Positions 14,633-23,379 of a stretch of 64,000 nucleotides of DNA are shown here, in pieces; position 1 is the first letter of the stretch; every line of letters begins with the position of its first letter. This DNA comes from Pseudomonas moraviensis (GTDB lineage Bacteria > Pseudomonadota > Gammaproteobacteria > Pseudomonadales > Pseudomonadaceae): positions 3,162,001 to 3,226,000 of the forward strand of contig NZ_LT629788.1 in the NCBI RefSeq assembly GCF_900105805.1, in the 5' to 3' direction. The notes beneath the pieces are model-generated. The model did not search any database. It saw only the letters and a list, made by a program, of their open reading frames with translations, and was not told the origin of the DNA. The position numbers were made by a program, and so were the translations under genes.

Positions 14633-15526
14633 ATGACTCCGCGTACCGCCCTCGGCGCCCTGCATATCGGCGCTTTGATGTTCGGCCTGACCGGTGTGTT
14701 CGGCAAACTCGCTGCCGCGTCGCCGGCGGTCATCGTGTTCGGCCGCGCCGCTTTCGCCGTGCTTGCCCTGGCCTTTTTTGCTCGATTCGCCAGCCAGAGC
14801 GGCTGGCAAAAGCTGCAAGCGGTGGACTGGCGACGCCTGGCGCTGAGCGGCGTGTTGCTGGCCGGGCACTGGGTGAGCTTTTTCGTATCAGTGAAAGTCG
14901 CCGGGGTGGCCATCGCGACGTTGGGCTTTGCCAGTTTCCCGGCGTTCACGGTGATTCTCGAAGGGCTGATCTTCCGCGAACGCATCCGCGCCAATGAAAT
15001 CGTGCTGGTGGTCTTGGTCAGCGTCGGTCTGGTACTGGTGACCCCGGCGTTCGATCTGGGCAGCGGCGCGACCATCGGCTTGCTCTGGGCCGTGCTGTCC
15101 GGCCTGCTGTTTTCCCTGTTGTCGTTGACCAACCGCGCCAGCTCCGGGCGCATCCCGGCGGTGCAGGCAGCGTTGTGTCAGAACGTCGTCGTGGCCTTGT
15201 GTCTGTTGCCGGTCGCGGCGTCGCAGTTAAGTGCAGTGCGCGCGCTGGACTGGCTGTGGATCGCCCTGCTCGGGGTGTTCTGCACGGGCGTGGCGCACAG
15301 CCTGTTCGTCGCCAGCCTGGCAGTGATCAAGGCGCGCACGGCGGCGGTGGTGTTCGCCATGGAGCCGGTCTACGGCATCACCATTGCCTGGCTGCTGTTC
15401 AGTGAAACCCCGACCCTGCGCATGCTCATCGGTGGCGCGCTGATCATCGTGGCGATCGTGGTGTCGGCGCGAATGTCAGGCGGCAGCGACAGGAAAACCG
15501 TCGCTGCCGAGGCAGCTTCTCACTGA
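14633..15526 (+). CDS. EamA/DMT-family transporter
   Basis: A drug/metabolite-superfamily permease of 297 residues in the inner membrane, with ten predicted helices arranged as two EamA repeats. The first starts at LGALHIGALMFGLTGVFGKL. The second runs from about residue 150 to 283, with the signature AAVVFAMEPVYGITIAWLLF followed by IGGALIIVAIVVSA. Substrates of this group are amino acids, nucleobases or small drugs and cannot be told from sequence. The ATG at 14633 has AAGGA 5-6 bp upstream. The gene's 3' end overlaps the convergent SelT-like gene by 7 bp. Confidence 0.85.
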   Translation: MTPRTALGALHIGALMFGLTGVFGKLAAASPAVIVFGRAAFAVLALAFFARFASQSGWQKLQAVDWRRLALSGVLLAGHWVSFFVSVKVAGVAIATLGFASFPAFTVILEGLIFRERIRANEIVLVVLVSVGLVLVTPAFDLGSGATIGLLWAVLSGLLFSLLSLTNRASSGRIPAVQAALCQNVVVALCLLPVAASQLSAVRALDWLWIALLGVFCTGVAHSLFVASLAVIKARTAAVVFAMEPVYGITIAWLLFSETPTLRMLIGGALIIVAIVVSARMSGGSDRKTVAAEAASH

Positions 15527-15807
15527 GTGCGCTCGTTGTGGCCGAGGTCGCGGTCAGGATCAATCTGATCGCGCACCCGCTGCTTCAATACCTTGGCCTC
15601 CGGGAAGCCGCCGTCGGCCTTGCGCTCCCAGATCTGCACGCCCGCGCAGGTGATGTGAAACACCCCGCCGGTGCCCGGCACCAATGACACTTTGCCCAGG
15701 TCGTCAGCGAAAGTGCTGAGCAGTTCCTGGGCCAGCCACGCCGCGCGCAGCAGCCACTGGCATTGGGTGCAGTAAGTGATGACAACTTCGGCTTTGGCAA
15801 CGGTCAT
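15520..15807 (-). CDS. SelT/SelW/SelH (Rdx)-family protein
   Basis: A 95-residue thioredoxin-like protein of the Rdx family. The redox-type motif CTQC is seen at residues about 13-16 in VVITYCTQCQWLLRAAWL, in the place where eukaryotic SelW/SelT have CxxU. The family end (VFHITCAGVQIWERKADGGF, then LKQRVRDQIDP) is complete. Bacterial members probably act in thiol redox but no substrate is known. It is convergent with the EamA gene (7-bp overlap) and divergent from plpD. Confidence 0.88.
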   Translation of the reverse strand: MTVAKAEVVITYCTQCQWLLRAAWLAQELLSTFADDLGKVSLVPGTGGVFHITCAGVQIWERKADGGFPEAKVLKQRVRDQIDPDRDLGHNERTQ

Positions 15808-15840
15808 GATCGCTGAAACTCCTGAGACAGAGGGCGCCGC

Positions 15841-15846
15841 TATAAT
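15841..15846 (+). promoter_or_regulatory. Consensus -10 hexamer before plpD
   Basis: A perfect TATAAT lies 32 bp before the plpD start codon. No good -35 is present at 16-18 bp, so the promoter would need an activator or an extended contact. Confidence 0.35.
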
Positions 15847-15878
15847 AGCCGGCTTTACCGCTTGCCCCGAGACTCACA

Positions 15879-18068
15879 ATGCGCCGTTTGCTGTTCTGCC
15901 TGCTGCTTGGTTTCCTTCCCCTGCTGGTTCACGCCAGTGACGCGCCACGACCGAAAGTCGGCCTGGTGCTGTCCGGTGGCGCGGCTCGCGGGCTGGCGCA
16001 CATCGGCGTGCTCAAGGCGCTGGAAGAACAAGGCATCAGGATCGATGCGATTGCCGGCACCAGCATGGGCGCGGTGGTCGGCGGCCTGTACGCCTCGGGT
16101 TACAAGATCGACGAGCTGGAAAAACTCGCCCTGGGCATCGACTGGCAGGCGGCACTGTCCGACGCGCCGCCGCGTGAGGACGTGCCATTTCGGCGCAAGC
16201 AGGATGACCGCGACTTTCTGGTGAAGCAGAAACTCAGCTTTCGCGACGACGGCAGCCTCGGCCTGCCGTTGGGCGTGATTCAGGGCCAGAACCTCGCGCT
16301 GTTGCTGGAAAGCCTGTTGGCCCACACCAGCGACACCCGCGACTTCGACAAGCTGCCGATCCCGTTTCGCGCCGTGACCACCGACATCGCCAATGGCGAA
16401 AAAGTGGTGTTTCGCAAAGGTCACCTGCCGCAGGTGATCCGCGCCAGCATGTCGATCCCGGCAGTGTTCGCCCCGGTCGAGCTCGACGGGCGCCTGCTGG
16501 TGGATGGCGGCATGACCGACAACATCCCGCTGGATGTCGCACGAGAAATGGGCGTCGACATCGCCATCGTCGTCGATATCGGCACGCCGCTGCGCAACCG
16601 CAAGCAGCTGACCACAGTGGTGGATGTGCTCAACCAGTCGATCACCCTGATGACCCGGCGCAATTCCGAAGAGCAACTGGCGACTCTGCATGCCGATGAC
16701 GTATTGATTCAACCTGCGCTGGCAGCGTTTGGCGGGACCGATTTCGGCAAGGCTCAGGAGATGATCGATGCCGGCTACCGCGCCACGCGAATCCTTGACG
16801 CGCGGCTGGTGCAACTGAAGCCGGCGCAAACCCAGGACGCCGAACTCAACGCCGCCCGCCAGCCTGGTCAGCGCACGCCGATCATTACCGCAATCCGCGT
16901 CGAGAACGATTCGAAAGTCGATGATGACGTGATTCGCTATTACATCCGCCAGCCGATCGGCGAACAGCTGGATCTGGGGCGCCTGCACTCGGACATGGGC
17001 ACGTTGTACGGCCTCGATTACTTCGATCAAGTGCGTTACCGCGTGGTGCACAAAGGCCAGGATCACACCCTGGTCATCAGCGCCAGCGGCAAGCGCAGCG
17101 GTACCGATTACTTGCGGGTCGGCCTCAATCTGTCGGACGACATGCGCGGCGACAGTGCTTTCAACCTCGGCGCCAGTTACCGCGTCAACGGCATCAATCG
17201 CCTCGGCGCGGAATGGCTGACCCGCGCGCAGATCGGCGACAAACAGGAGCTGTACAGCGAGTTCTATCAGCCGCTGGACGTCGGCTCGCGCTACTTCGTC
17301 GCGCCCTACGCGTCGTTCGAGGCGCAGAACGTTGACTCGGTGCTGGATAACGATCCGATCGCGCAGTATCGCGTCGAGCGTTACGGTTTCGGCCTCAACC
17401 TCGGCCGGCAGATCGGCAACAACGGCGAAGTGCGCTTCGGTGTCGGCCAGGCCTGGGGCAAGGCTGACGTGCGCATCGGTGATCAGGATCTGCCGAGCGA
17501 GAGCTTCAACGAAGGTTTCTATACCGTGAAGTATTCCTACGACTCGCTGGACAACGTGTACTTTCCGCACGAGGGCAAGGACGTCAGCCTGACGTTCGCC
17601 CAGTTCGAGCCAGGTCTGGGTTCAGACAACCGCTATCGCCAATGGGAAGCGAAGTTCGACAAGGCCATGAGCCACGGTCCCGACACACTGATTCTGGGCG
17701 GGCGCTATGGCCGCACACTGGACGATGCCAACGTAGTCACTTCAAGCTTCCTGCTCGGCGGCGCGCGGCAGTTGTCGGGGTTTCGTGAGGACGCGCTGTC
17801 CGGGCAGAACGTCAGCCTGATGCGCGCTGTGTATTACCGGCGCCTGACACCACGCTCCTATCTGCCATTGGACTTCCCGCTGTACGCCGGCGCTTCACTG
17901 GAACGCGGTCGGGCGTGGAACAACGACAATGAGTTCGACAGCGGCTACATCAATGCCGCGAGTGTGTTCATCGGCTTCGATACGCCGCTGGGGCCGTTGA
18001 ATTTCACTTATGGGTTGAATGATGCGGATGAGCAGGCGGTTTATCTGAATCTGGGGCAGACGTTCTGA
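15879..18068 (+). CDS. plpD: Type Vd autotransporter with patatin-like phospholipase passenger (PlpD family)
   Basis: A 729-residue single-chain secretion protein that carries a lipase domain across the outer membrane through its own barrel. A Sec signal peptide (residues 1-20) is followed by a patatin domain with the oxyanion loop SGGAARGLAHIGVL, the nucleophile Ser62 in GTSMGAV and the dyad Asp209 in LLVDGGMTDN. These match Ser60/Asp207 of P. aeruginosa PlpD. A POTRA-like domain follows at about 330-390 (PIITAIRVENDSKVDDDVIR), then a 16-strand barrel to the end, which closes with the terminal Phe (YLNLGQTF). The released domain acts on phospholipids. It stands alone, with a consensus -10 just upstream and a REP element downstream. 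Confidence 0.92.
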   Translation: MRRLLFCLLLGFLPLLVHASDAPRPKVGLVLSGGAARGLAHIGVLKALEEQGIRIDAIAGTSMGAVVGGLYASGYKIDELEKLALGIDWQAALSDAPPREDVPFRRKQDDRDFLVKQKLSFRDDGSLGLPLGVIQGQNLALLLESLLAHTSDTRDFDKLPIPFRAVTTDIANGEKVVFRKGHLPQVIRASMSIPAVFAPVELDGRLLVDGGMTDNIPLDVAREMGVDIAIVVDIGTPLRNRKQLTTVVDVLNQSITLMTRRNSEEQLATLHADDVLIQPALAAFGGTDFGKAQEMIDAGYRATRILDARLVQLKPAQTQDAELNAARQPGQRTPIITAIRVENDSKVDDDVIRYYIRQPIGEQLDLGRLHSDMGTLYGLDYFDQVRYRVVHKGQDHTLVISASGKRSGTDYLRVGLNLSDDMRGDSAFNLGASYRVNGINRLGAEWLTRAQIGDKQELYSEFYQPLDVGSRYFVAPYASFEAQNVDSVLDNDPIAQYRVERYGFGLNLGRQIGNNGEVRFGVGQAWGKADVRIGDQDLPSESFNEGFYTVKYSYDSLDNVYFPHEGKDVSLTFAQFEPGLGSDNRYRQWEAKFDKAMSHGPDTLILGGRYGRTLDDANVVTSSFLLGGARQLSGFREDALSGQNVSLMRAVYYRRLTPRSYLPLDFPLYAGASLERGRAWNNDNEFDSGYINAASVFIGFDTPLGPLNFTYGLNDADEQAVYLNLGQTF

Positions 18069-18102
18069 CCTGAAACCGGCGTTGGCCGATCTGACGCCTT
18101 AG

Positions 18103-18168
18103 AGAGCAGGCTCGCTCCCACAGGTACAGCGAATTTCATTGTGGGAGCGAGCCTGCTCGCGAAAGCGC
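18103..18168. repeat. REP/REPIN palindromic element (GGGAGCGAGCC type)
   Basis: Facing AGCAGGCTCGCTCCCACAGG and GTGGGAGCGAGCCTGCTCGC around a 19-base centre, between the convergent ends of plpD and the FimV-like gene. Confidence 0.8.
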
Positions 18169-18196
18169 TCTTGGATGAACCGGTATTCGTCGACAC

Positions 18197-19993
18197 TCAG
18201 CGAATCCCTGCCAACAACGTCCGTGCTGTCTGCTTCAACGGTTCATCCCCTTCCTTGAGCAATTCATTGAGCAGCGCGATCGCACTGTCGATGTCGCCGT
18301 CGTCGATGCAGGTTTGCGCCTGTTCGAGCTTGCCGGCGGCCTCCGTTTCGCTGGACTCGGGCAATTGCAGATCCAGAGGCTGCAACACCAGTGACGGCTC
18401 GGGATCGCCGAACTCGTTGAGGAAGTCATCGTCGAGCGGCTGAGCGTCGGGTTCGGGAATCCATTCAAGCTCGGCTTCTTCGGCAGACGCAGCCTGTGGC
18501 AGTTCGAAATCGACCGGCAGCACTGACAGGCTGGTGCCCAGCTGCGGATCATCGATCGGCGGTGCTGCGGAATCAGTGCGGCTGTCGTTGAGATCCCAGT
18601 TCGAATCCATCGACAGCTCGCCCAGATTCAATTCGAAATCATCCTCGGGAGCGCTGAGCGTCGACGCGAGCGGCGCGGCCAGAATCGCTGCCGGGGCCGC
18701 GGGCAGCTCGGGCGCGTTTACCGTTGCTGCAAACGCCGCCGGTGCAACGCCTGCCAGTTTTGGGTGGCGAGCGCGGGCTTCAACCAGTGCGTGATCATCA
18801 ACGCCGAGCGCGCGCAGATGGTTTTCCTGCTGCTCAAAAGCGGCGCTGTCACCCTGCCGCCCCAGTACTTCAAGGAGCTGCAAACCAAGATCGGTACGCT
18901 CGGGTTCCTTGTGCAACGCATCACGCAGCAACCCCGCAGCTTCGCTGAGTCGGCCGTAGGCCAGATAGATCCCCACGGCCTCCAGCACGTCGCCGGCAGC
19001 GGGTTCGTCGCGATGATCGGCGGCCGCGTGCGAACCAACGGCATGTTGCAGTTCGGGTTCATCGACGTCGTCGGCACTCACAGGCAACAGCGGCAGCGGC
19101 GTGCCATCGACGGTCGAACGCTGCTGACGGCGGCGTATGAACAAAGCGGCCAGCGCGCCCAGCAGCACTATCAGCCCGCCGAGCAGTGGCCAGTTCAGGC
19201 CGTCGTCGGTTGACTCGGCCGGGGCTGAAACAGCGACCGGAGCCGGCGCGACTACCGGCGACGGCGCTTTCTGCAATTCGGCCAGACGGGTTTGCAAATC
19301 TTCCACCTGCTTCCTGCCGTCGGCTATTTGCACTTGCTGTTCTTGCAGTCTGAGGTTCTGTTCATCGAGGGTCTTTTGCAGTTGCTGGGTCAGCAGCACG
19401 CTGGCCGCCAATTGCTCGGCCTGCGCGTCATTCGCAGGCGCGGCCGGCGCTGACGGCAAGGACGCCGCAGCGCGTTTGCCCTGAGGCGCCTGGGCCGGTG
19501 CGGTGACAGGTTCGACGGTCGGAAAAGCGGAGGATTGCGGGCGCGGATCCGGCTCGTCGGTGGCCGGCACGATGCCCGGCGAACCCGGCGGGTCGATCAG
19601 CACCGTGTATTCACGCAGCAGACGGCCGTTGGGCTGATCGAGCTGCACGAGGAAATTCAGGAAGGGTTCGTTGACCGGTTTGCCCGACGTCACCCGGATC
19701 ATCTGGCGATTGCCACGCAGGATCGGGGTGAACTTGAGGTCGTTGAGAAAGAACACCCGCTCGACGCCGGCGCGGCCGAATTCATCCGCCGAGGCCAGGC
19801 TGGCCGAGAGATCGTTTTGCGTCAACGTGCCGACATCGACCAGTGCGATGTCGGCCTTGAACGGCTGATTGAGGGCTGAGTGAACAGTGATTTCGCCCAA
19901 CCCCAATGCCATCGACCAGGTCGAATAGCTGAATACACCGGCAGCGAGCAGCCATTTGGCGCCCCCGCGCAGCATGTGCCGACTTGCGAGCAT
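18197..19993 (-). CDS. FimV-family peptidoglycan-associated membrane protein lacking an obvious LysM domain
   Basis: FimV-type proteins sit in the inner membrane, act as polar hubs and support type IV pili and second-messenger signalling. The 598-residue product has a signal sequence and the FimV N-terminal domain (LGLGEITVHSALNQPFKADI, residues about 32-140). A Pro/Ala linker and a coiled coil (LQKTLDEQNLRLQEQQVQIA) follow, then a transmembrane helix (WPLLGGLIVLLGALAALFIRRR). The cytoplasmic part contains TPR-like helices (EAVGIYLAYGRLSEAAGLLR), an acidic stretch and the FimV C-terminal domain (CIDDGDIDSAIALLNELLKE). The LysM repeat that P. aeruginosa FimV carries after the first domain is not visible, and the protein is shorter. 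The ATG at 19993 is chosen over 19999 because AAGGG is then at proper distance. Confidence 0.8.
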   Translation of the reverse strand: MLASRHMLRGGAKWLLAAGVFSYSTWSMALGLGEITVHSALNQPFKADIALVDVGTLTQNDLSASLASADEFGRAGVERVFFLNDLKFTPILRGNRQMIRVTSGKPVNEPFLNFLVQLDQPNGRLLREYTVLIDPPGSPGIVPATDEPDPRPQSSAFPTVEPVTAPAQAPQGKRAAASLPSAPAAPANDAQAEQLAASVLLTQQLQKTLDEQNLRLQEQQVQIADGRKQVEDLQTRLAELQKAPSPVVAPAPVAVSAPAESTDDGLNWPLLGGLIVLLGALAALFIRRRQQRSTVDGTPLPLLPVSADDVDEPELQHAVGSHAAADHRDEPAAGDVLEAVGIYLAYGRLSEAAGLLRDALHKEPERTDLGLQLLEVLGRQGDSAAFEQQENHLRALGVDDHALVEARARHPKLAGVAPAAFAATVNAPELPAAPAAILAAPLASTLSAPEDDFELNLGELSMDSNWDLNDSRTDSAAPPIDDPQLGTSLSVLPVDFELPQAASAEEAELEWIPEPDAQPLDDDFLNEFGDPEPSLVLQPLDLQLPESSETEAAGKLEQAQTCIDDGDIDSAIALLNELLKEGDEPLKQTARTLLAGIR

Positions 19994-20120
19994 GAGCATC
20001 CCTTAAATAAGCAAAACCGGTTTCTATGCGTTCGCACATCCGGTACGAACACGATATTGCCCAGTAGTTCTTATAGTCGGCTCAGCGCGATCTCTCAAAA
20101 AATCGCCGTCAGGATGTGCC

Positions 20121-20555
20121 TCAAGATTTTTCCAGATTGGCCAGAATGTGCCCGTGAACGCGCATGCACACCTTCAAATCAGCCTCGTCGACGCCTTCGA
20201 ACAATTCGTGGCGCAGTTGTGTGGCAATGGTTTCGATTTGTTCGATCAGCGGCAGCGCAGGTGCGCAGAGAACGATTTTTTTCGCTCGACGGTCTTCCAT
20301 CACCGACTGGCGTTGCACCAGTCCCTGGTTTTCCAGACTATCGAGCAATCGCGCCAGAGTCGGGCCTTCGACGCCGACACTCTGCGCCAGTTCGCGCTGG
20401 GTCGGCGCTTCTTCAAAGCGCGCCAGATGCAGCAGTACCAGCCAGCGTGCCTGCGACAGGCCCAGCCCGGCGAGGCGGCGATCCAGTTCGGCACGCCAGC
20501 CACGGGACATCTGGGCCAGTTGCATACCAAAGCGATGTTGATCGGTTAACGGCAT
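20121..20555 (-). CDS. MarR/SlyA-family transcriptional regulator
   Basis: A winged-helix dimeric repressor of 144 residues. The DNA-binding part shows LSQARWLVLLHLARFEEAPT, QRELAQSVGVEGPTLARLLD (recognition helix) and the wing RQSVMEDRRAKKIVL. The ends supply the dimer helices. It is SlyA-like in length and in the DRRAK wing. It has a large, AT-rich upstream gap towards the FimV-like gene and no linked target gene, so its regulon cannot be named. Likely autoregulated, but no clean palindrome was seen. Confidence 0.87.
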   Translation of the reverse strand: MPLTDQHRFGMQLAQMSRGWRAELDRRLAGLGLSQARWLVLLHLARFEEAPTQRELAQSVGVEGPTLARLLDSLENQGLVQRQSVMEDRRAKKIVLCAPALPLIEQIETIATQLRHELFEGVDEADLKVCMRVHGHILANLEKS

Positions 20556-20671
20556 AAAACACTCACGGTCAGACTGAAAATACGGAAAATCTAATTATTA
20601 GTCAGCTAAGCATGGGTGGCAGTTATAGGCAAGAGTCGCTCTGTACTGAATCGTTACAACTGCGCAAAGAT

Positions 20672-20862
20672 CAAAAGCCCCTCACCCTAGCCCTTTCCCA
20701 GAGGGAGAGGGAACTGAGTGGGGGACGCTTTTGAAATTCGCCAACGTCAAAGCGCTGTGCTGAATCCATAATCGACTCGATTTTGCGGGTCGACATATGA
20801 CACCAGACCCCTCACCCCAGCCCTCTCCTCGGGGAGAGGGCTGGGGTGAGGGGTCGGGCCAG
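20672..20862. repeat. Intergenic repeat related to the 172-bp family
   Basis: AAGCCCCTCACCCTAGCCC, a GAGGGAGAGGGA block, an AATCCATAATCGAC segment and the terminal GGGTGAGGGGTC correspond to parts of the 172-bp repeat at 8836-9235, in a single degenerate copy. It fills the space between MarR and recQ. Confidence 0.65.
20806..20855. terminator. Very stable perfect 23-bp hairpin after recQ
   Basis: The arms (20806-20828 and 20833-20855) are exactly complementary around the 4-base loop TCGG, the stable UNCG kind of tetraloop closed by C-G. It lies 8 bp beyond the recQ stop. There is no T-tract, so it would act as a 3'-end shield or a pause site rather than a classical terminator. Confidence 0.6.
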
Positions 20863-20863
20863 A

Positions 20864-22993
20864 TTACATCTCGAATTCAGACTGCAACGCCGCCCGCACA
20901 CAATGAAGCACGCCTTCAGGAACTCGCCCGGCGAACAATTCGGCGACTTCGGCGACGGACGGCAACTCGCCCTCGCCATCGAGAAACGCGTCCTGCACTT
21001 CACCCATCAGCTCTTCTGGCAAGTCCAGCGCTTGCTCCAGCGACAATTGCTGCTTGCCGATGGCTTCGGCGAGCATCGCGTAGACGTTCTTCTCCGAGCA
21101 CTGCAGCTGCCCGGCGATCTGCAGCGGCGTCATGCCGGCGCGGGCCAGGGTGATCAGCTCGTGACGGACATCGGCCACCACCTTCGGCGCCTCGGCCTCG
21201 CCGCCGAGCACCTCGAGGAACGCTTCGCCATAACGTTCCAGCTTGCGTGCGCCGACGCCGCTGACCCGGGCCATTTCCGCCAGCGAGGTCGGCTGGCTGC
21301 GGAGCATTTCCAAAAGCGTGGAGTCGGGAAAGATGACGTACGGCGGTACGCCGTGTTCTTCGGCGAGCTTGCGCCGTAGTGCGCGCAAGGCTTCCCACTG
21401 TTCGCGCTCCTCGCCGCGCACCAGTTGGCTGGCCTGGCTCTTGCTGCCGGTCTTGGCGGTGACTTGCGGTTTCAGGTCGCGGCGCAGCTCCAGTTTCACT
21501 TCGCCTTTGAGCAATGGTCGGCAACTGTCATTCAAGCGCAGACCGCCATACCCCTCGTGATCGACATCAGCCAGCCCGCGCGCCACCAACTGGCGGAACA
21601 GGGAACGCCATTCGCTCTCGCTCAACGCCTTGCCAACGCCAAACACCGACAAATGCTGATGGCCGAAGCTGCGCACCTTTTCGTTGTCCTTGCCCAGCAA
21701 CACGTCGACCAGATGACCGACGCCATATCGCTGACCGGTGCGGAAAATCGCCGACAAGGCCTGGCGTGCTGGCTCTGTTGCATCCCACGTCTGCACGCCG
21801 TCGACACAGTTGTCGCAATGGCCGCACGGCTCGGGCATGTCCTCATCGAAATAGGCCAGCAACGCCTGACGCCGGCAGCGGGTCTCTTCACACAGCGAGA
21901 GCATGGCGTCGAGCTTGTGCTGCTCCAGACGTTTATGCCGTTCGTCGCCTTCGGAGTTCTGCAGCATCTGCTTGAGCATCACCACGTCTTGCAGACCGTA
22001 GGCCATCCACGCATCCGCCGGCAGACCATCACGGCCGCCACGCCCGGTTTCCTGGTAATACGCCTCAAGGGATTTCGGCAGATCGAGGTGCGCGACAAAG
22101 CGCACGTTGGGTTTGTCGATGCCCATGCCGAACGCCACTGTGGCGACCATGATCAGCCCTTCCTCATTGAGGAAGCGCTTCTGGTGATAGGCGCGCAGAT
22201 CGTTGGGCAGACCGGCGTGGTACGGCAGCGCCGGGAAGCCCTGTTCGCTAAGGAACGCCGCGACCTCCTCGACCTTTTTGCGCGACAGGCAATACACGAT
22301 GCCGGCGTCGCTGCGCCGTTCGGCGAGGAACGCCAGCAACTGTTTGCGCGGCTGCTCCTTCGGGACGATGCGGTAGAAAATATTCGGACGGTCGAAGCTC
22401 GACAGGAAGCGTTCGGCGTTCTGCAGGTGCAGGCGATCTACGATCTCTTCACGGGTGCGCTTGTCGGCGGTCGCGGTGAGGGCAATGCGCGGAACGTGGG
22501 GGAACAGCTCTGCCAACTGGCCCAGTTGCAGGTATTCGCGGCGGAAATCGTGGCCCCATTGCGACACGCAATGCGCTTCGTCGATGGCGAACAGGGCAAT
22601 TTCCAGGCTTTGCAGGAACGCCAGCATGCGCGGCTGCACCAGGCGCTCGGGGGCGAGATAGAGCATTTTCACTTCGCCGCGCTTGATCCGCAGGGCGAGA
22701 TCACGCTGTTGCTCGGCGCTCAGCGTGGAGTTCAGCGCAGCAGCGGCGACGCCCAGTTCTTCAAGGGTTGCGACCTGATCGTCCATCAGTGCGATCAACG
22801 GCGATACCACTACGGCCAGGCCTTCGCGCAGCAGCGCCGGTACCTGAAAGCACAACGACTTGCCGCCACCGGTAGGCATCAGCACCAGCGCATCACCGCC
22901 GCTGGCCACGCGCTCAATGATCGCACCCTGACGGCCACGGAAACTGTCGTAGCCGAAGATGTCCTTGAGGACGCGTTGAGCCTGTTCGAGCAT
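20864..22993 (-). CDS. recQ: ATP-dependent DNA helicase RecQ
   Basis: RecQ is a 3'-5' DNA helicase in RecF-type repair and in restart of stalled forks. The helicase core has motif I (LMPTGGGKSLCFQVPALL), motif II (AIDEAHCVSQWGHDFR), motif V/VI (GRGGRDGLPADAW). A zinc-binding RQC region follows (CRRQALLAYFDEDMPEPCGH with the CDNC end), then a winged helix. One HRDC domain spans about residues 530-600. The 709-residue length exceeds E. coli RecQ by about 100. The extra C-terminus (LARAGMTPLQIAGQLQCSEK and after) looks like the helix-turn-helix tail found on other Pseudomonas RecQ proteins. It is transcribed alone on the minus strand. Confidence 0.95.
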   Translation of the reverse strand: MLEQAQRVLKDIFGYDSFRGRQGAIIERVASGGDALVLMPTGGGKSLCFQVPALLREGLAVVVSPLIALMDDQVATLEELGVAAAALNSTLSAEQQRDLALRIKRGEVKMLYLAPERLVQPRMLAFLQSLEIALFAIDEAHCVSQWGHDFRREYLQLGQLAELFPHVPRIALTATADKRTREEIVDRLHLQNAERFLSSFDRPNIFYRIVPKEQPRKQLLAFLAERRSDAGIVYCLSRKKVEEVAAFLSEQGFPALPYHAGLPNDLRAYHQKRFLNEEGLIMVATVAFGMGIDKPNVRFVAHLDLPKSLEAYYQETGRGGRDGLPADAWMAYGLQDVVMLKQMLQNSEGDERHKRLEQHKLDAMLSLCEETRCRRQALLAYFDEDMPEPCGHCDNCVDGVQTWDATEPARQALSAIFRTGQRYGVGHLVDVLLGKDNEKVRSFGHQHLSVFGVGKALSESEWRSLFRQLVARGLADVDHEGYGGLRLNDSCRPLLKGEVKLELRRDLKPQVTAKTGSKSQASQLVRGEEREQWEALRALRRKLAEEHGVPPYVIFPDSTLLEMLRSQPTSLAEMARVSGVGARKLERYGEAFLEVLGGEAEAPKVVADVRHELITLARAGMTPLQIAGQLQCSEKNVYAMLAEAIGKQQLSLEQALDLPEELMGEVQDAFLDGEGELPSVAEVAELFAGRVPEGVLHCVRAALQSEFEM

Positions 22994-23191
22994 AAAAACT
23001 CCAAAAATCTACCGATACATCCCTGCTCAGGCTGGTTCAGAGCAGCCTCGGCTGCTTAAACAAAACGTAAGAACACATTGCATGACCAGCGCAGCGCCGG
23101 CAGGGATCGCAAAACGCGGCAGTATACCCGAGGCCTTCGCCGCAGAGGGTGCCGCTGAGAAGACATCGCCCGACTTGCAACATATGCCCCC

Positions 23192-23279
23192 TGTAGGAGT
23201 GAGCCTGCTCGCGATCGCGTCAGCACATCGGACATTGAAGTGACTGGTATACCGCATCGCGAGCAGGCTCACTCCTACA
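23192..23279. repeat. REP/REPIN palindromic element (GTAGGAGTGAGCC type)
   Basis: Facing copies of TGTAGGAGTGAGCCTGCTCG around a variable centre, upstream of the YecA-family gene and between divergent genes. Confidence 0.85.
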
Positions 23280-23379
23280 GGGTTTTGTGTTGCGACCGGC
23301 AAATCTGCCAAGCGGCTGGCTAGAGCGCGCAAGAAGGCCTAGAATTCCCGCATTGTTTATTCCCCAAGGTAGCCCCGTA

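Noticed and set aside
15855..17570. 571-codon open frame on the minus strand across plpD
   Set aside because: It is antisense to a catalytically complete PlpD; its composition is biased and it has no family motif.
21425..23059. 544-codon plus-strand frame across recQ
   Set aside because: Shadow of recQ, no motif or ribosome site.
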